A stretch of DNA of 64,000 bases from NCBI GenBank assembly GCA_036924285.1, contig JAYKYS010000012.1:6944001-7008000 (forward strand), read 5' to 3'. The notes under the pieces were generated by a model. The model saw only the letters and a list, made by a program, of their open reading frames with translations, did not search any database and was not told the origin of the DNA. The DNA comes from Asterella californica (taxonomy: Eukaryota; Streptophyta; Marchantiopsida; Marchantiales; Aytoniaceae). Below, piece after piece: positions 43,906 to 54,580 of this stretch. Position numbers and translations under genes: made by a program. Position 1 is the stretch's first letter; every line of letters starts with the position of its first letter.

Positions 43906-45226
43906 ATATGGATTTCTTCAACATGTCCCAGTGAGTTGGTGGATATGCTTTCACCAATATTCTAAACGTGAAGCTATTTCATCTTTAGGATATTAGGGAC
44001 ACTCAAACCTTTTCTCGTAATGAAATTCACAGGGTTCAGATGAGAAGATGTATCTGTAAGCTGCCAGGCACTGCCAAGGATTGCAGAACGAGTATACTAA
44101 TCCGATTAATTCTTTTCAATAACATTCCAAAAAATGTTGTTCATGGGCATACAGTAGTTACTTCAAATGACTGTAAATTTTATTTACTACTTCTAGAAGT
44201 GGTACGTAAAATTTACAACCAAAACCTGTAAAAACTTTTACAATAGTTATTACAATTACATAAAAGCTAGGTTTGAATAGCGCTGTTGTGATGGTAAGAA
44301 AGAATGAGCAAAGTGGACCTTCCACCTTGCAAGTGTGATCTTTGGACTCTAGAATATCACCGTTCCATACCCCTCAAACCCTTATGCCTTTTCGCACTCT
44401 CGTTCTACGAGTATTTGAGCATAGCCGTATGAAGCATAATCATGTCCAAAATGCGTGGAAGGTAGCTTAGAAGTAACTTATATACCATTGAAAGTGGTGT
44501 AAGGTTGTAAGGGAGACTTACTCCATGGGAGATTATTATTTAGATGGTTTACTCATGTACATGGAAACGTCTTTAATTTTAACATGGATAATACAGTTGA
44601 TTAAACTGCTAAGCTTCTAGCAGATATTCGCGATTACAAATGTATGAAAAAAGAGTGAAAAATCCTTAACTGATTACGGGTAAAAAGGCTGTAGAACAAA
44701 GTATCTGATTCATCTATACACAGAACGAGGTTTGGAAGTTAATAGCGTGTATGCCTATTCTCTACCAGTCATTAGCGAGGAGAAGTAACATTAACACACC
44801 GACGATCCAGAAATTTGCTTGATTATACCTTCAATATGTTGTTCGTGCTTTATCACATTTTTCTTCACAATGTATTGCTTGATCACATCCTTGACATGCT
44901 ATAGACTGTAAAACCAATCATTTTGTCTGATTGTAACATGTCGGACTGCACACATCGAGTATGTATAGTCTCATGTGAGTTTATTGTTAAAAAACTTTGA
45001 ATGGAAAAAAAATATGTAGTCATTATCTGAAGTAGTAAAATGAAGAAAGACATGAGAAAGTAATTGATTTGATTGTTACTAGCGAGTCCAAAGTATAATT
45101 AAACAATAGATCATTAAAAATGACTTCTGACTAGAGTGGATTCTCCACATAATCCACATTCTCGAGGCGGACCTGATAGGAGTGTTGCTGATTAGGTTGA
45201 GAGTTCACAATAACTGGAATCTCTTA
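43906..45226. other. Intergenic, AT-rich
   Basis: Nothing coding is supported. Confidence 0.5.
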
Positions 45227-45360
45227 GGGCCGGACCGCACATAGTTTTTCGAAACAGTTTTTCACAGCTTTTTCAGAAAAGCTGTACTATTCCGAACATG
45301 AATGAGGGGAGTAGTTTATTGAGAGTTTTGTGCTACAAATGAAAGTGGGACCGCATCATG
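45227..45360. repeat. Harbinger-like terminal sequence with TTA flank
   Basis: GGGCCGGACCGCACATAG is preceded by TTA, the target-site type of PIF/Harbinger elements. Just inside is a hairpin ACAGCTTTT-TCAG-AAAAGCTGT. A related word, GTGGGACCGCATCATG, recurs near 45346. I cannot find the inverted partner end, so the element may be truncated or a small derivative. Confidence 0.45.
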
Positions 45361-46304
45361 TTTGTGTTATCCTTCAAATTTCGATGATGTCAGAATGATA
45401 ATGACTAACATTCGTGCGAAGCGCTCACAGTGAAACACGTCAGACACATGGAAATCATTACACGTGGCAAAAAAGTCAAGAGTACACATATGAATATCGA
45501 GTACATCGCATTTCACATCACGACTGCTGTTTCTGCTGAAGTTTGATTTCGAGCCGGTTGAAAGTTGTTACATCTTGAGATGGGCTAGAATATCACATGC
45601 TAAAAAATTTCGAAGCGAATCTCCTGTCTGTTCAACTGAACATCATCTACGGTGTAATGACTACAAGCGCCGAAGGAGGAAGAGTGTATGAGATTGCCTC
45701 GAAGAAAAAGAACAAATTCACCCCACGTACCCATTGTGAACGAGGAGAGATATGCTGTTGGTTCAACGAAGTGCATTGTAATTCGATTTTGACCTCACGG
45801 GAAGTGAAATCTGTAACCAGTGCACACATAAACAGTCGATGTGTAAAACTGTGCCGCTCGGCTGTTATCTAGTACGAACACGCTGCCTTCTGGCACAACA
45901 AAGGAAAATGTTGGTTGTTCCAAAAGTTGCTGTAGCTCACGTCCATCAGGTCCGAAACATTGTGTACCGGTAGGTAAACAGATAGGAACATTCGTCTCGA
46001 ATTTGAAACTGTGCACAAGTGATAATGCATGAACTCGTCTCGTAACTCGTACCTCACTCGAGCTTGACCTTCGATCGAGATGACACATTTTGCTATTCAG
46101 ACTGAAGTGAAGTAAAAGGACTGTGCTCTTCGACTGAAAAACAATTCGGCTGCAATTCAAACACAACAAGCGCAGAAAAAGGGTTTAGGTTCAGGAGCAC
46201 AACATTCAGGAAGGGTTCATGTTCAGGAGTTCCAAAAAGCACTCAACCAGATTTACGTGTACATAGAGAAAAAACTGACAGCTCGGGAATGTATCATCGA
46301 TCAG

Positions 46305-46364
46305 GAGTGTACCAGCGTAATCCATAATCCACAAGAGTGTACCAATGTAATTCATAATCCACAT
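46305..46364. repeat. 30 bp tandem duplication
   Basis: Units GAGTGTACCAGCGTAATCC... and GAGTGTACCAATGTAATTC... differ at a few places. Confidence 0.85.
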
Positions 46365-46510
46365 GATAACAGCCTAGACTACCGTCAGAGCTGAGAGCCT
46401 GAGTACTAGATACATGATCTTAGATGTTCCCTACAGTAAGGAACACGCGACTCAATGAATAGCGAACGGATGGAAAGATCCCTTCAAGCCATATAAGGGA
46501 AAGAAGGACT

Positions 46511-46560
46511 CAGTAAGGAGAAGGAGAGCAGTAAGGAGAGCAATAAGGAGTAAGGAGAGC
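46511..46560. repeat. AGTAAGGAG purine-rich minisatellite
   Basis: CAGTAAGGAG, GCAGTAAGGAGAG, CAATAAGGAG and TAAGGAGAG follow each other. Confidence 0.8.
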
Positions 46561-47337
46561 CTCAGGTTATCTTTCTTGTAGTGTATCACTCACGGTTCCT
46601 CGACAGTACCCTTGGGAGATGTTCCGAAGGTTTGGGATGAAAAGCGGGAGTCTTGATGCTTCTTGCTGTGTAGGTGGACTCCATGAACAGGAACACAGAC
46701 ATCAAGCATGCAGTCCTAGACTCCTTGCTCGTCTAAATAGTGGCAGAACTAGTCATGGATACACGGAAGATTCTGAAAGGAAGGCTTGGGAGTAGCTAGC
46801 ATGTCATGAGCACGAGCAAAAGACAATTACATCTCTCAGTCAGCCACGCACGCTGCTCAAAGATAACTTTTCTTGTTGTACAGAGTGGAGACGGACTCGA
46901 AGACAATCTAACAATGTCTATCACTGTTCGAACGCTAGTTCATATAACTGCCTATGAGACGATTCTGGGCAGTTCGCTATCACGTTTCATCAGTCTTGGA
47001 ACAAACTATTACGACGAGTTTAGCTAACAAAAAATGGGTACCGGCAGGTTAAGATAGCAAAGAAGTATCCCGCCCGAGCCAGAACAGACTTTCAAGCTTG
47101 CGGAGAAACAAAAGAGTTGTCTCGTGCATTTGACTATTCTTCCGTTCAGGTGAAATAAATCTATTTGTGAATGTATCTGCTTGATGATCTTTGTCAGAAA
47201 TGTCATTAACCTTCGTGCCTGAGTAGAACATTGTACATATTGTAGATAGAATTAGAGGAGATTTACTCTGCTGCTCTATTCAGAGGAGAAGCTGAAGGGA
47301 TCAATAAATCCAGCCTCTTTTCATGAGGCTCCATGAT

Positions 47338-47369
47338 CAAGGAATCGACGATGCAAGGAATCGACGATG
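47338..47369. repeat. Perfect 16 bp tandem duplication
   Basis: CAAGGAATCGACGATG occurs twice in direct succession. Confidence 0.9.
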
Positions 47370-48311
47370 GTCTTTTCGTCAGTAATGCCCTCCTGCTGGA
47401 GCCTACCTGCCTGCATACATATTTCATAGTCCCCAAGGCCGCTAGCACCAGACTCGGTAGTTTAGAACCTGAAGACTAACCTGAAGTTTAGTCTCAAGGA
47501 CAGGAGATGCTGACGCAATCATCTAGTGCTTTCTGCAGATCGATAAACATAAATGCACATACCGAAGTTGCACCGAAGACACCGTCTAATGCTTAGACTC
47601 TTTCCTCAGATATTTCACAGGCCTGTGAAAGAAATTCATCCGGTAAGTACCAAAGAGATGGGGAGACTACATTCACTAAGATAAACTTTAGGAAAAACTT
47701 GAGTTTTCTTTATCGCTTCAACCGAATTTCATTCCACCGGTGTCCACGTTTACAGTAAGAACGGAACTTTCCTGTATGAAAGATGAAACCTGAATGCAGT
47801 CACGTAAGAAAATACACTGGCTTTGAATTCCAGCCGATGATGGTAACAAGAGAGCAAGAGACTTTCAGGACGAAATTACATGTCAAAATGAAAAAAACAC
47901 AGGAAGCAAGGGTAAGCACATACGATCACGTCCGCCTCGAACACCACCGCATGAATGTGAAGAAGCAGTGTGAACAAGTTCTTGCCTGAGCCTCTTTTTG
48001 GTCTGGGTAACAATGAACCCTGATTAGCTAAATTTCCACACAACCTAAACCGTCCTGCAAACACGAGTTTTGATAACAATGGCAGCTTAAAGCGTGTTAC
48101 AAAAATTTGAGCCGGTGCAGTGATGCCACAAGAGCTCGAGGTTTTAGAATTCTGGTACCTCCCGCCATTTGCCTCTTCACACATGCGATATGTAATTGTC
48201 TTCATCCATAATATACATGGTCATACTGGACAAGGACTCGCACATGCAGAATCAAGACCATCGACCTTAAACCTTCAAACATATACTTGAAATTGGTCCT
48301 AAACCCACTAC

Positions 48312-49092
48312 TTAAGAAAAAGCTAAAAATCCTGCAAGCGCTTCTTTGGTCTCATCTCCACTGTCTCGATTTCTAGGAGCGTTCACACCTGAACTGTCTA
48401 TAGTACAAGTAGTGGCCGAGAACCCTCTATCTGCTACAACTCTATGGTGCACTAGAAAGTTATGGAGTATGCATGAAGCCTTCACTATTTCCGCTGTCCA
48501 CCCCACACTGCTAGTGATACCGGCATTTAGAATATTGAACCGTGCTTTTAAAACTCCAAATGCTTGTTCTATACAAACTCTTCCTCTAATCTAACGTTCA
48601 GTGAACAAACGCTGCTGACGTGTAGACCATGGTCCCAAGTTGTATGGCGGCATCATCCACCTCTCCATGGTGTATCCGGAATCGCCTAGCAAGTATGGTT
48701 GAAGACAAAAACCGCTTGGAAGTGTGACCACCGGCTCCGAAAGTATTTTTCCATCTCGTATGTGCGTCCACAAAGCTGATGTCCTCAAGACGCGAGCATC
48801 ATGGTTGGATCCGGCTCTCCCGCAACTAATATCAAGGAACATACCATCAGTCTCACAAACACACTGCAACACCAATGAATGATATGACTTATGACTTCTG
48901 GTTGTAATACTCAGCTGGCATCTCACGCGCTGGAGGAGCCTTTATCAGAATTTGTGAACTGTCAATAGCCCCATGGCAGTTTGGAAGACCTGATTTCCAC
49001 TGGAAACCTGCTGTTACCTTCTCCAACACAGCTCCTGTTGGCCATAGTTCTAAATCGGTATCATCATATTGTGCCAAAATTTTCTTAGCCAA
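48312..49092 (-). pseudogene. PIF/Harbinger-type DDE transposase, inactivated
   Basis: The DDE_Tnp_4 core is recognisable over about 260 codons. Landmarks are GLPNCHGAIDSSQILIKAP with the first catalytic Asp, YHSLVLQCVCETDGMFLDIS then GRAGSNHDARVLRTSALW with the second Asp, YLLGDSGYTMERWMMPPYN, and RVCIEQAFGVLKARFN with the Glu. A one-base shift near 48896 separates the first 67 codons, and a TAG at 48591-48593 lies just before RGRVCIEQ; a CAG codon is a likely original. All three catalytic acids survive. The N-terminal HTH part expected upstream is not visible, and the first piece has no ATG. The enzyme would have cut and inserted elements at TWA targets; here it is dead. Confidence 0.9.
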
Positions 49093-51164
49093 GATTGAAG
49101 AAGAAAAGGTAACTTTGTTTTTCCTCTTGGTGTGTGAGGATTAGTATTAATGTTTTTCTTCGTGTCAAAAAAGGCCAAGTATTATTGGTGCGTGTCAAGT
49201 GTCTAGTGTATTAATGCTACACGAAATGACTAAACATAATTTATCCTAAAACGTGAATTGTTTACTTTGGACTGAACATAGACCTGGACTCCTCACTTTA
49301 CAATATACCTATAAACTTTCACGTAGAGAAATGCTCCACTCGCCCATAAAACTTGCTTGCATAACAAATGAAATGTTTCTTCTAAGTTCAATTTTAATTA
49401 CCCAAACCCTTCCGCGAGCAAAAGCTGAGATATAAACAAACATTCATACAACTTTTGTCCTTTCCATCTTCATATGGAGAGGTGAATTAATTTTTTTCCT
49501 TTTTTCCTTTTTCACTACTTTAAATTAATTATGCATGAGAATTAACTTCTTCCGAACCCAGAATAATAGATAAGCTCGCCGTGCCGAACCGACCGCAGAA
49601 AATTTGAAGCTAATGAGCTGGACTGATCCTCGCACCTAGAAAGAATAGATCTGAGAGGGATGAGCTGCCATAAGTGATGTGAAATAGAGTAGTCCAAGTA
49701 TATCCATCTTGGTTTAGAGCATTTTCTCCTCACATAGTACCAAAACACAGAGAATCGTCCCTTTACCGGGGTCTTCTTCAGAACGAACCTCGGACAGCTA
49801 TCTAACCATCGAAGCAGGAAATCTTTTCTTTCCTTAGTTTTGGAAATATATGAATTGTTAGTATTAAAATTTGATGTTTTTATTAGAGATCATATTAGAA
49901 TCTATTACAATAGTCGCAAGGGTATCATTTTCTTTCTCTTTTTATATTTTATAATTTACACAATGTTTTTTGTTGTTCTACAAAGAACTTAAGATGACGC
50001 AATCCGTATGAGAAAAATGGTAATAGATGATACCATTTCTTGTGCATCAATTATATATCCAATTTTCCGATTTATTAATATTTAATATTTTTAAAATAAT
50101 ATTTTGCTTATAAGTATTTGATATTGTAGTAACGATCTGCGATTTTAGAGTAAGGATTAAAAAACTTAGCTCTGATTTCTCTTCACCTTATGGGTATTGT
50201 TTGCTTCGCCCTTCTCATCCCTTTCCCCCCTTGTTTTACTAGATAGGGTCTTCCCATCGGTTTGATATTCATTGCCTCGCTTCTTCTCTAACCATGGTGT
50301 TACTGTGGTTAGAGACCCCTAGTGCTATGCTCCTTCTTACTGTGGTAGTGCTCATAGTGTTACTGAGAAAAAACTAAAGGACTATGTCCCTGCTTCATTT
50401 CAAATCCGAAAGCTGGTTTGAAATCCTGCCGTTACCCACAACTCTCCCTACATGCGTTTGCACCAGGGAAGGCTCTTTGTCCTTCTCAGATGCCTCGACA
50501 ACTAACTATACTCAGACTTAACTCTACTCATACGAGTAGAGTTAGCGACTCTGCAATGAACGAGATCGTCCGATGAAGTGAAAAATAACGATAAGTTATT
50601 CTTTCTATAACACAGCAGAGCAATTCGTATGAGTAGAGTTAACGTGTTGCCTAATTATCAACTTGATGTGATTTGCACAATGGTAATCACATGGAGATCC
50701 AACTGTCACCTGCAAAGTTTCCGGGCTGATGGATTCCCAATCTGTGAATCTTGTCAACGAAATCTCACACAGTTTCGATCAGCGTAATGTCTGCATGAAA
50801 TTCTTCAGCAGTATGTTTCTCTTCGTGCCATGCACACTTCCATGCCACACGTACAGTGTAAAGGTCTAGACTGTAAAGACGAGAGGAACTCAAACTCATA
50901 TCGACCATCAGAGCCATATACTTATACCATTTTACGGTCTTGGAATCTTCTTCGGGGTGTTTCAACTTTGATAAAGAAAAGGACGGCCGAGCACAAAGCG
51001 TATAGAATGTCCAAGTCCATGCAGTCCCAAGCGGATCGAAGGAAATATTAGAGCTGCTAGTGATTACGAGAGACTAGCCCCTGTTTTCTCTTCACTCTTC
51101 TGGGTGCTGCATGTTTGCCCTTTGGGTCATGCAGCAATTTTGGTATCTCTTTTTCCTTGATTCT
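49093..51164. other. Intergenic
   Basis: No gene is supported. The DNA is AT-rich at 49440-50160. Short words TATGAGTAGAGTTA recur at 50533 and about 50628. A hairpin lies at 50519-50544. Confidence 0.5.
50519..50544. repeat. Perfect hairpin, 11 bp arms
   Basis: TAACTCTACTC and GAGTAGAGTTA flank the loop ATAC. One arm recurs at about 50627-50640. Confidence 0.85.
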
Positions 51165-51545
51165 GAAAACCGGACAGGAAAGGGGAAATGTTTTTGGTCG
51201 TCTAGTGTAACAGACGGATATAGTCGTGATAAGAATAAAAATGAAATAATGGGAACAGATGGAATTATGAAAACAAGAAGAGAGAAAAGAGATAGATCCG
51301 GATAAATCGCTAAAGGATAACTTCACAATTCCACTGCAGCAAAGCTCCTTGTTGCTATGAGATAACGTAACTACACATGGATTGTGAAACTTGAAAAAGG
51401 AAGAAGATAATTTCTTGTTGTGTAGCGAAACGGAAGGATGGAGTCGTGGTGAAATCCGAAAAGTGAAAAAATCCAGCGATAACGGACGGATGGAGTCATT
51501 GTGAAAATTAGAAAAGCTCGCTACCCGGCAATCCCATAGCAAGCA
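51165..51545. repeat. Dispersed repeat, copy 2 (related to 22605-22990)
   Basis: It carries GTGTAGCGAAACGGA (51420-51434), CGGACGGATGGAGTC (about 51485) and TAACAGACGGATATAGTCG (about 51208). It also has AATTCCACTGCAGCAAAGCT and related words, which suggests at least two internal tandem units. A 167-codon minus-strand open frame across it is Ser/Phe-rich and not called. Confidence 0.6.
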
Positions 51546-51624
51546 GAATAGGGGTGTCAAACTTGAGGGTTATAGGTGATATCCCTTTCCTCAAAAACAG
51601 TGTTACCGATTCAGCCGTCGAAGC

Positions 51625-51654
51625 TCACGGGGTATCTAAAGAGATACCCTGTGA
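51625..51654. repeat. Hairpin, 13 bp arms, one G-T pair
   Basis: TCACGGGGTATCT and AGATACCCTGTGA flank AAAG. Confidence 0.8.
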
Positions 51655-52110
51655 CTGTCTGACTGTTTTTCTTCGAGTCCCATCACATCTCGTCAGTTCA
51701 CACGTATCAGTTTAAAAGGTGTACTAAGCACATTATTATCTCTTTTTCTTTCGTTAATCTACTGTCTACTCTGTCATAATGAGGTGGCAAGAAGCTCTCG
51801 CTGGGAACTTTGAGAGGCACCCTTGTATTCTCGTCGCTTTCCCGTCGACTCAATTACAAGTTTGATGCAGGCCTAGACGTGAAAAAGCCGTCTGCTCCAG
51901 CCATACTCTCTCTGCAGGGTCGTTATGTTTTTCCATAAGAAAATATTCCATTTTAGGTTTGACACCCCCTAAAAACTCCTCTCGTAGCGTCGTTTTACGA
52001 TCGAAGGCAACTCGCGCGGGGGTTTTTGCATGGGCAGCATGTCCGGTATTTCAACGGGTGGGCCTCCTTTTTAGCTCTACTACTCTTTTCCTGCAGGTGC
52101 TGGATTCGAT

Positions 52111-52152
52111 TGTGAATATGGATATGTGAATATGGATATGTGAATATGGATA
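52111..52152. repeat. 14 bp tandem repeat, three perfect copies
   Basis: TGTGAATATGGATA three times, running straight into the hairpins of the right two-hairpin module. Confidence 0.95.
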
Positions 52153-52154
52153 TT

Positions 52155-52184
52155 CACCCATGTACACTGAAGTGTACATGGGTG
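52155..52184. repeat. Perfect palindrome, 14 bp arms (hairpin 2 of right module)
   Basis: CACCCATGTACACT and AGTGTACATGGGTG flank only GA, so cruciform extrusion is favoured. Confidence 0.92.
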
Positions 52185-52187
52185 TCC

Positions 52188-52239
52188 ATTAATTAATCTT
52201 TTAACCCTTCCGACGGGAAGGGTTAGAAGATTAATTAAT
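52188..52239. repeat. Hairpin, 24 bp arms, one mismatch (hairpin 1 of right module)
   Basis: The left arm 52188-52211 ends TAACCCTTCC and the right arm 52216-52239 begins GGAAGGGTTA, around GACG. One T/C mismatch occurs in 24. With 52111-52184 it forms the right copy of the module seen inverted at 43808-43905. Confidence 0.92.
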
Positions 52240-53614
52240 GTCTCCTGCAAATGGCGCAATTAGATAACAAAATCTCCTGTCTTATATCCCCAGGAGCGCA
52301 GCAGTTCGCTCTTCACTTATGGGTTATCTTCGGATGAGTTGGCTATTCCAGAACTAGTTAATATATAACATGTATAAATTAATTTGATATTTTACAATAG
52401 CTTATTATAATATTTTTTTATAACACTTATGCATTATCTGATAAGATAAAACGAAATTCACTGTACAAGGCCGTGGGGAAGGATATTCGCTCAGACTACT
52501 TCGGGGTTGCGCTCTGTGCGCCCTTGTATCAAATAAAAATAATATAGTTGTTAAATCGGACTGAACCTTTTCTATTCAACTTGTTTTCTTTTCGCCGTGG
52601 TGTTTCTACACAACTTTTATCAAGTGTTCTGTATATTTTATATATTTATATATGGGTGTAAAGAAGATATTGACTTCTCGGAGATTTGAAATCATGAATG
52701 TTTGGAAATTCTTTCAGATATCACCCTTGCAGTTTTAGATTAATTTCACTTCAAAAACTATATTAAATATCTTTTAACTTTTGGATGTTTAAGATTATAT
52801 AATATTTTCTTATAAATATGTAAATACTATATCCGAAGCCAAATTACTTGTTACCTTGATGTTCAAGATCAACTTTCCTAAAAAGAATTTTCAGTAAAAG
52901 TCGGTACAGTATATGGGGTTTGGAATCTTAGCATTAAAAATCCATTTAATGCACGGATCAGTTGCACCACTTAACGCCAACACTTATGAGAGTGCTAGTA
53001 ATAAAGCATTTGCTATCGATGGCTTGCTCACATTATGCTTTTTGAGAATCATACCCGTAAAACAACTTGTAGTGGACTATTGACAACTGACAACAGTGTG
53101 CAACATTAAGAAAGTATTGAGTTTTCATATGCATAGACAGCAAAATTTACAAACTGATAATATATAGATCTCTCCATTACATCAAAAGGTGTCCTTTGCA
53201 CATAAAAGGTTACATATTTAAAACATTCATATGGTATAGGTTGAACATAACTTCATACGTCATATTAGAAATAAATATTTAATACTTGGTTATGATTAAT
53301 ACTCTAGCATCAAGATTATCTATTGTGACAAGTAGGTCTTATCGGTATCTATCTATGCATAACTAAACCATAAATTAAATGTAGAGATTAATAGTTGGTT
53401 TACTCTACTATTATATTGTTAGTTCATTACAATACAGAATAGGCATGTTACCAAATATATTAACATTATATGTATTAAATTCCAACAGAATATAATTAGA
53501 AATACTATATATTTTACCAATTAGTTATTGCTTTAGAAATATCAAAGATGATAGTATGATTTATATATTATATTTATATTGTAAAAATATATTTTCTTTT
53601 CTGACAATCATATC

Positions 53615-53644
53615 ATACGAATAGATGATTCCATCTATTCGTAT
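53615..53644. repeat. Perfect hairpin, 13 bp arms
   Basis: ATACGAATAGATG and CATCTATTCGTAT flank ATTC. Confidence 0.9.
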
Positions 53645-54539
53645 AGAGTATATATGCAATGTAAAGATAATCATATATGTAATTCGGAGGTAGAGTAAAC
53701 AAAGAGCTATCTAGAAAGTATTCTGTTATAACTCCGTAAAAATCATAAGTCTTGTGGATTGCAACATCTTACAATAATATTGACTAGTTTGTTTCTAATT
53801 ACAATCAATTGGAGTCATTCAGATGCTACTGAAGTTATAAAAGAATCAAAGAAATCCATGTTGTTCGTTAATGATGTTAATAAAAAATATTTTTACATTA
53901 GAAAATAAGATGAAAAGTACTATTTTACAGTGCATAAATTACCATGAATATCCATTCTCACACTTTTAAATGTACTTTCTATATGAATAGTTAGACAAGC
54001 ATACTTAATTAATCTGAAATATAATATGTAATTATTATTTTTGACATAAAATAAATTCATAAGATAGATTTATTAATTTAAATTTTTTAATATTTTTAAG
54101 TACCATTAGAAGCATGAAGATCGGAGCTCAACTCGTCCAAAAGGAGGATAATCTACGTTTATATTGCTATTCTTTGTTTATTCTTCTCAACCATAACCAA
54201 TGGTTGGTTGATGAGAGTAGAGTTGCTTTCGTCTCCAGCAGGGGAGGTGGTAGATAAATGATTCAACTCATGTAGACTCGTGATTCCTTACTTGAGCAAG
54301 TTGGATAGTTAGCTAACCATAGCTAGTGTTTTGAGTTTTTTAGTTTCTCTACCTTGTATCTGTTGGTCCTCGCCTTATATCTCATTTATTTGTTATGTTG
54401 TTTTCTTTCTTTTTATTATCATCCTGGCGATAGAAGTTCGTTCCGCATGCATATATTAAACAAGACTTTGAAAATTGCTTTTGAACCTTCTTCACCATAT
54501 TTTTATGAAAATCTTAAACCCTAGTGAGGTTATCTTAAT

Positions 54540-54580
54540 TTATTATATAACGTTTCCCATTGGGAAATATTAGGTAATAA
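54540..54580. repeat. Hairpin of the TAACCCTTC family, 19 bp arms, degenerate
   Basis: TTATTATATAACGTTTCCC and GGGAAATATTAGGTAATAA pair with four mismatches around ATT. Confidence 0.6.

Larger units (their letters stand above)
45361..48311. other. Intergenic, with short tandem repeats
   Basis: No gene is supported and no Myb/SANT-like second Harbinger gene can be made out. Small tandem repeats occur: 30 bp twice (46305-46364), an AGTAAGGAG-rich run (46511-46560) and a perfect 16 bp duplication CAAGGAATCGACGATG (47338-47369). Confidence 0.5.

Noticed and set aside
51057..51560. Minus-strand open frame of 167 codons
   Set aside because: It coincides with the dispersed repeat shared with 22.6-23.0 kb and is compositionally biased.
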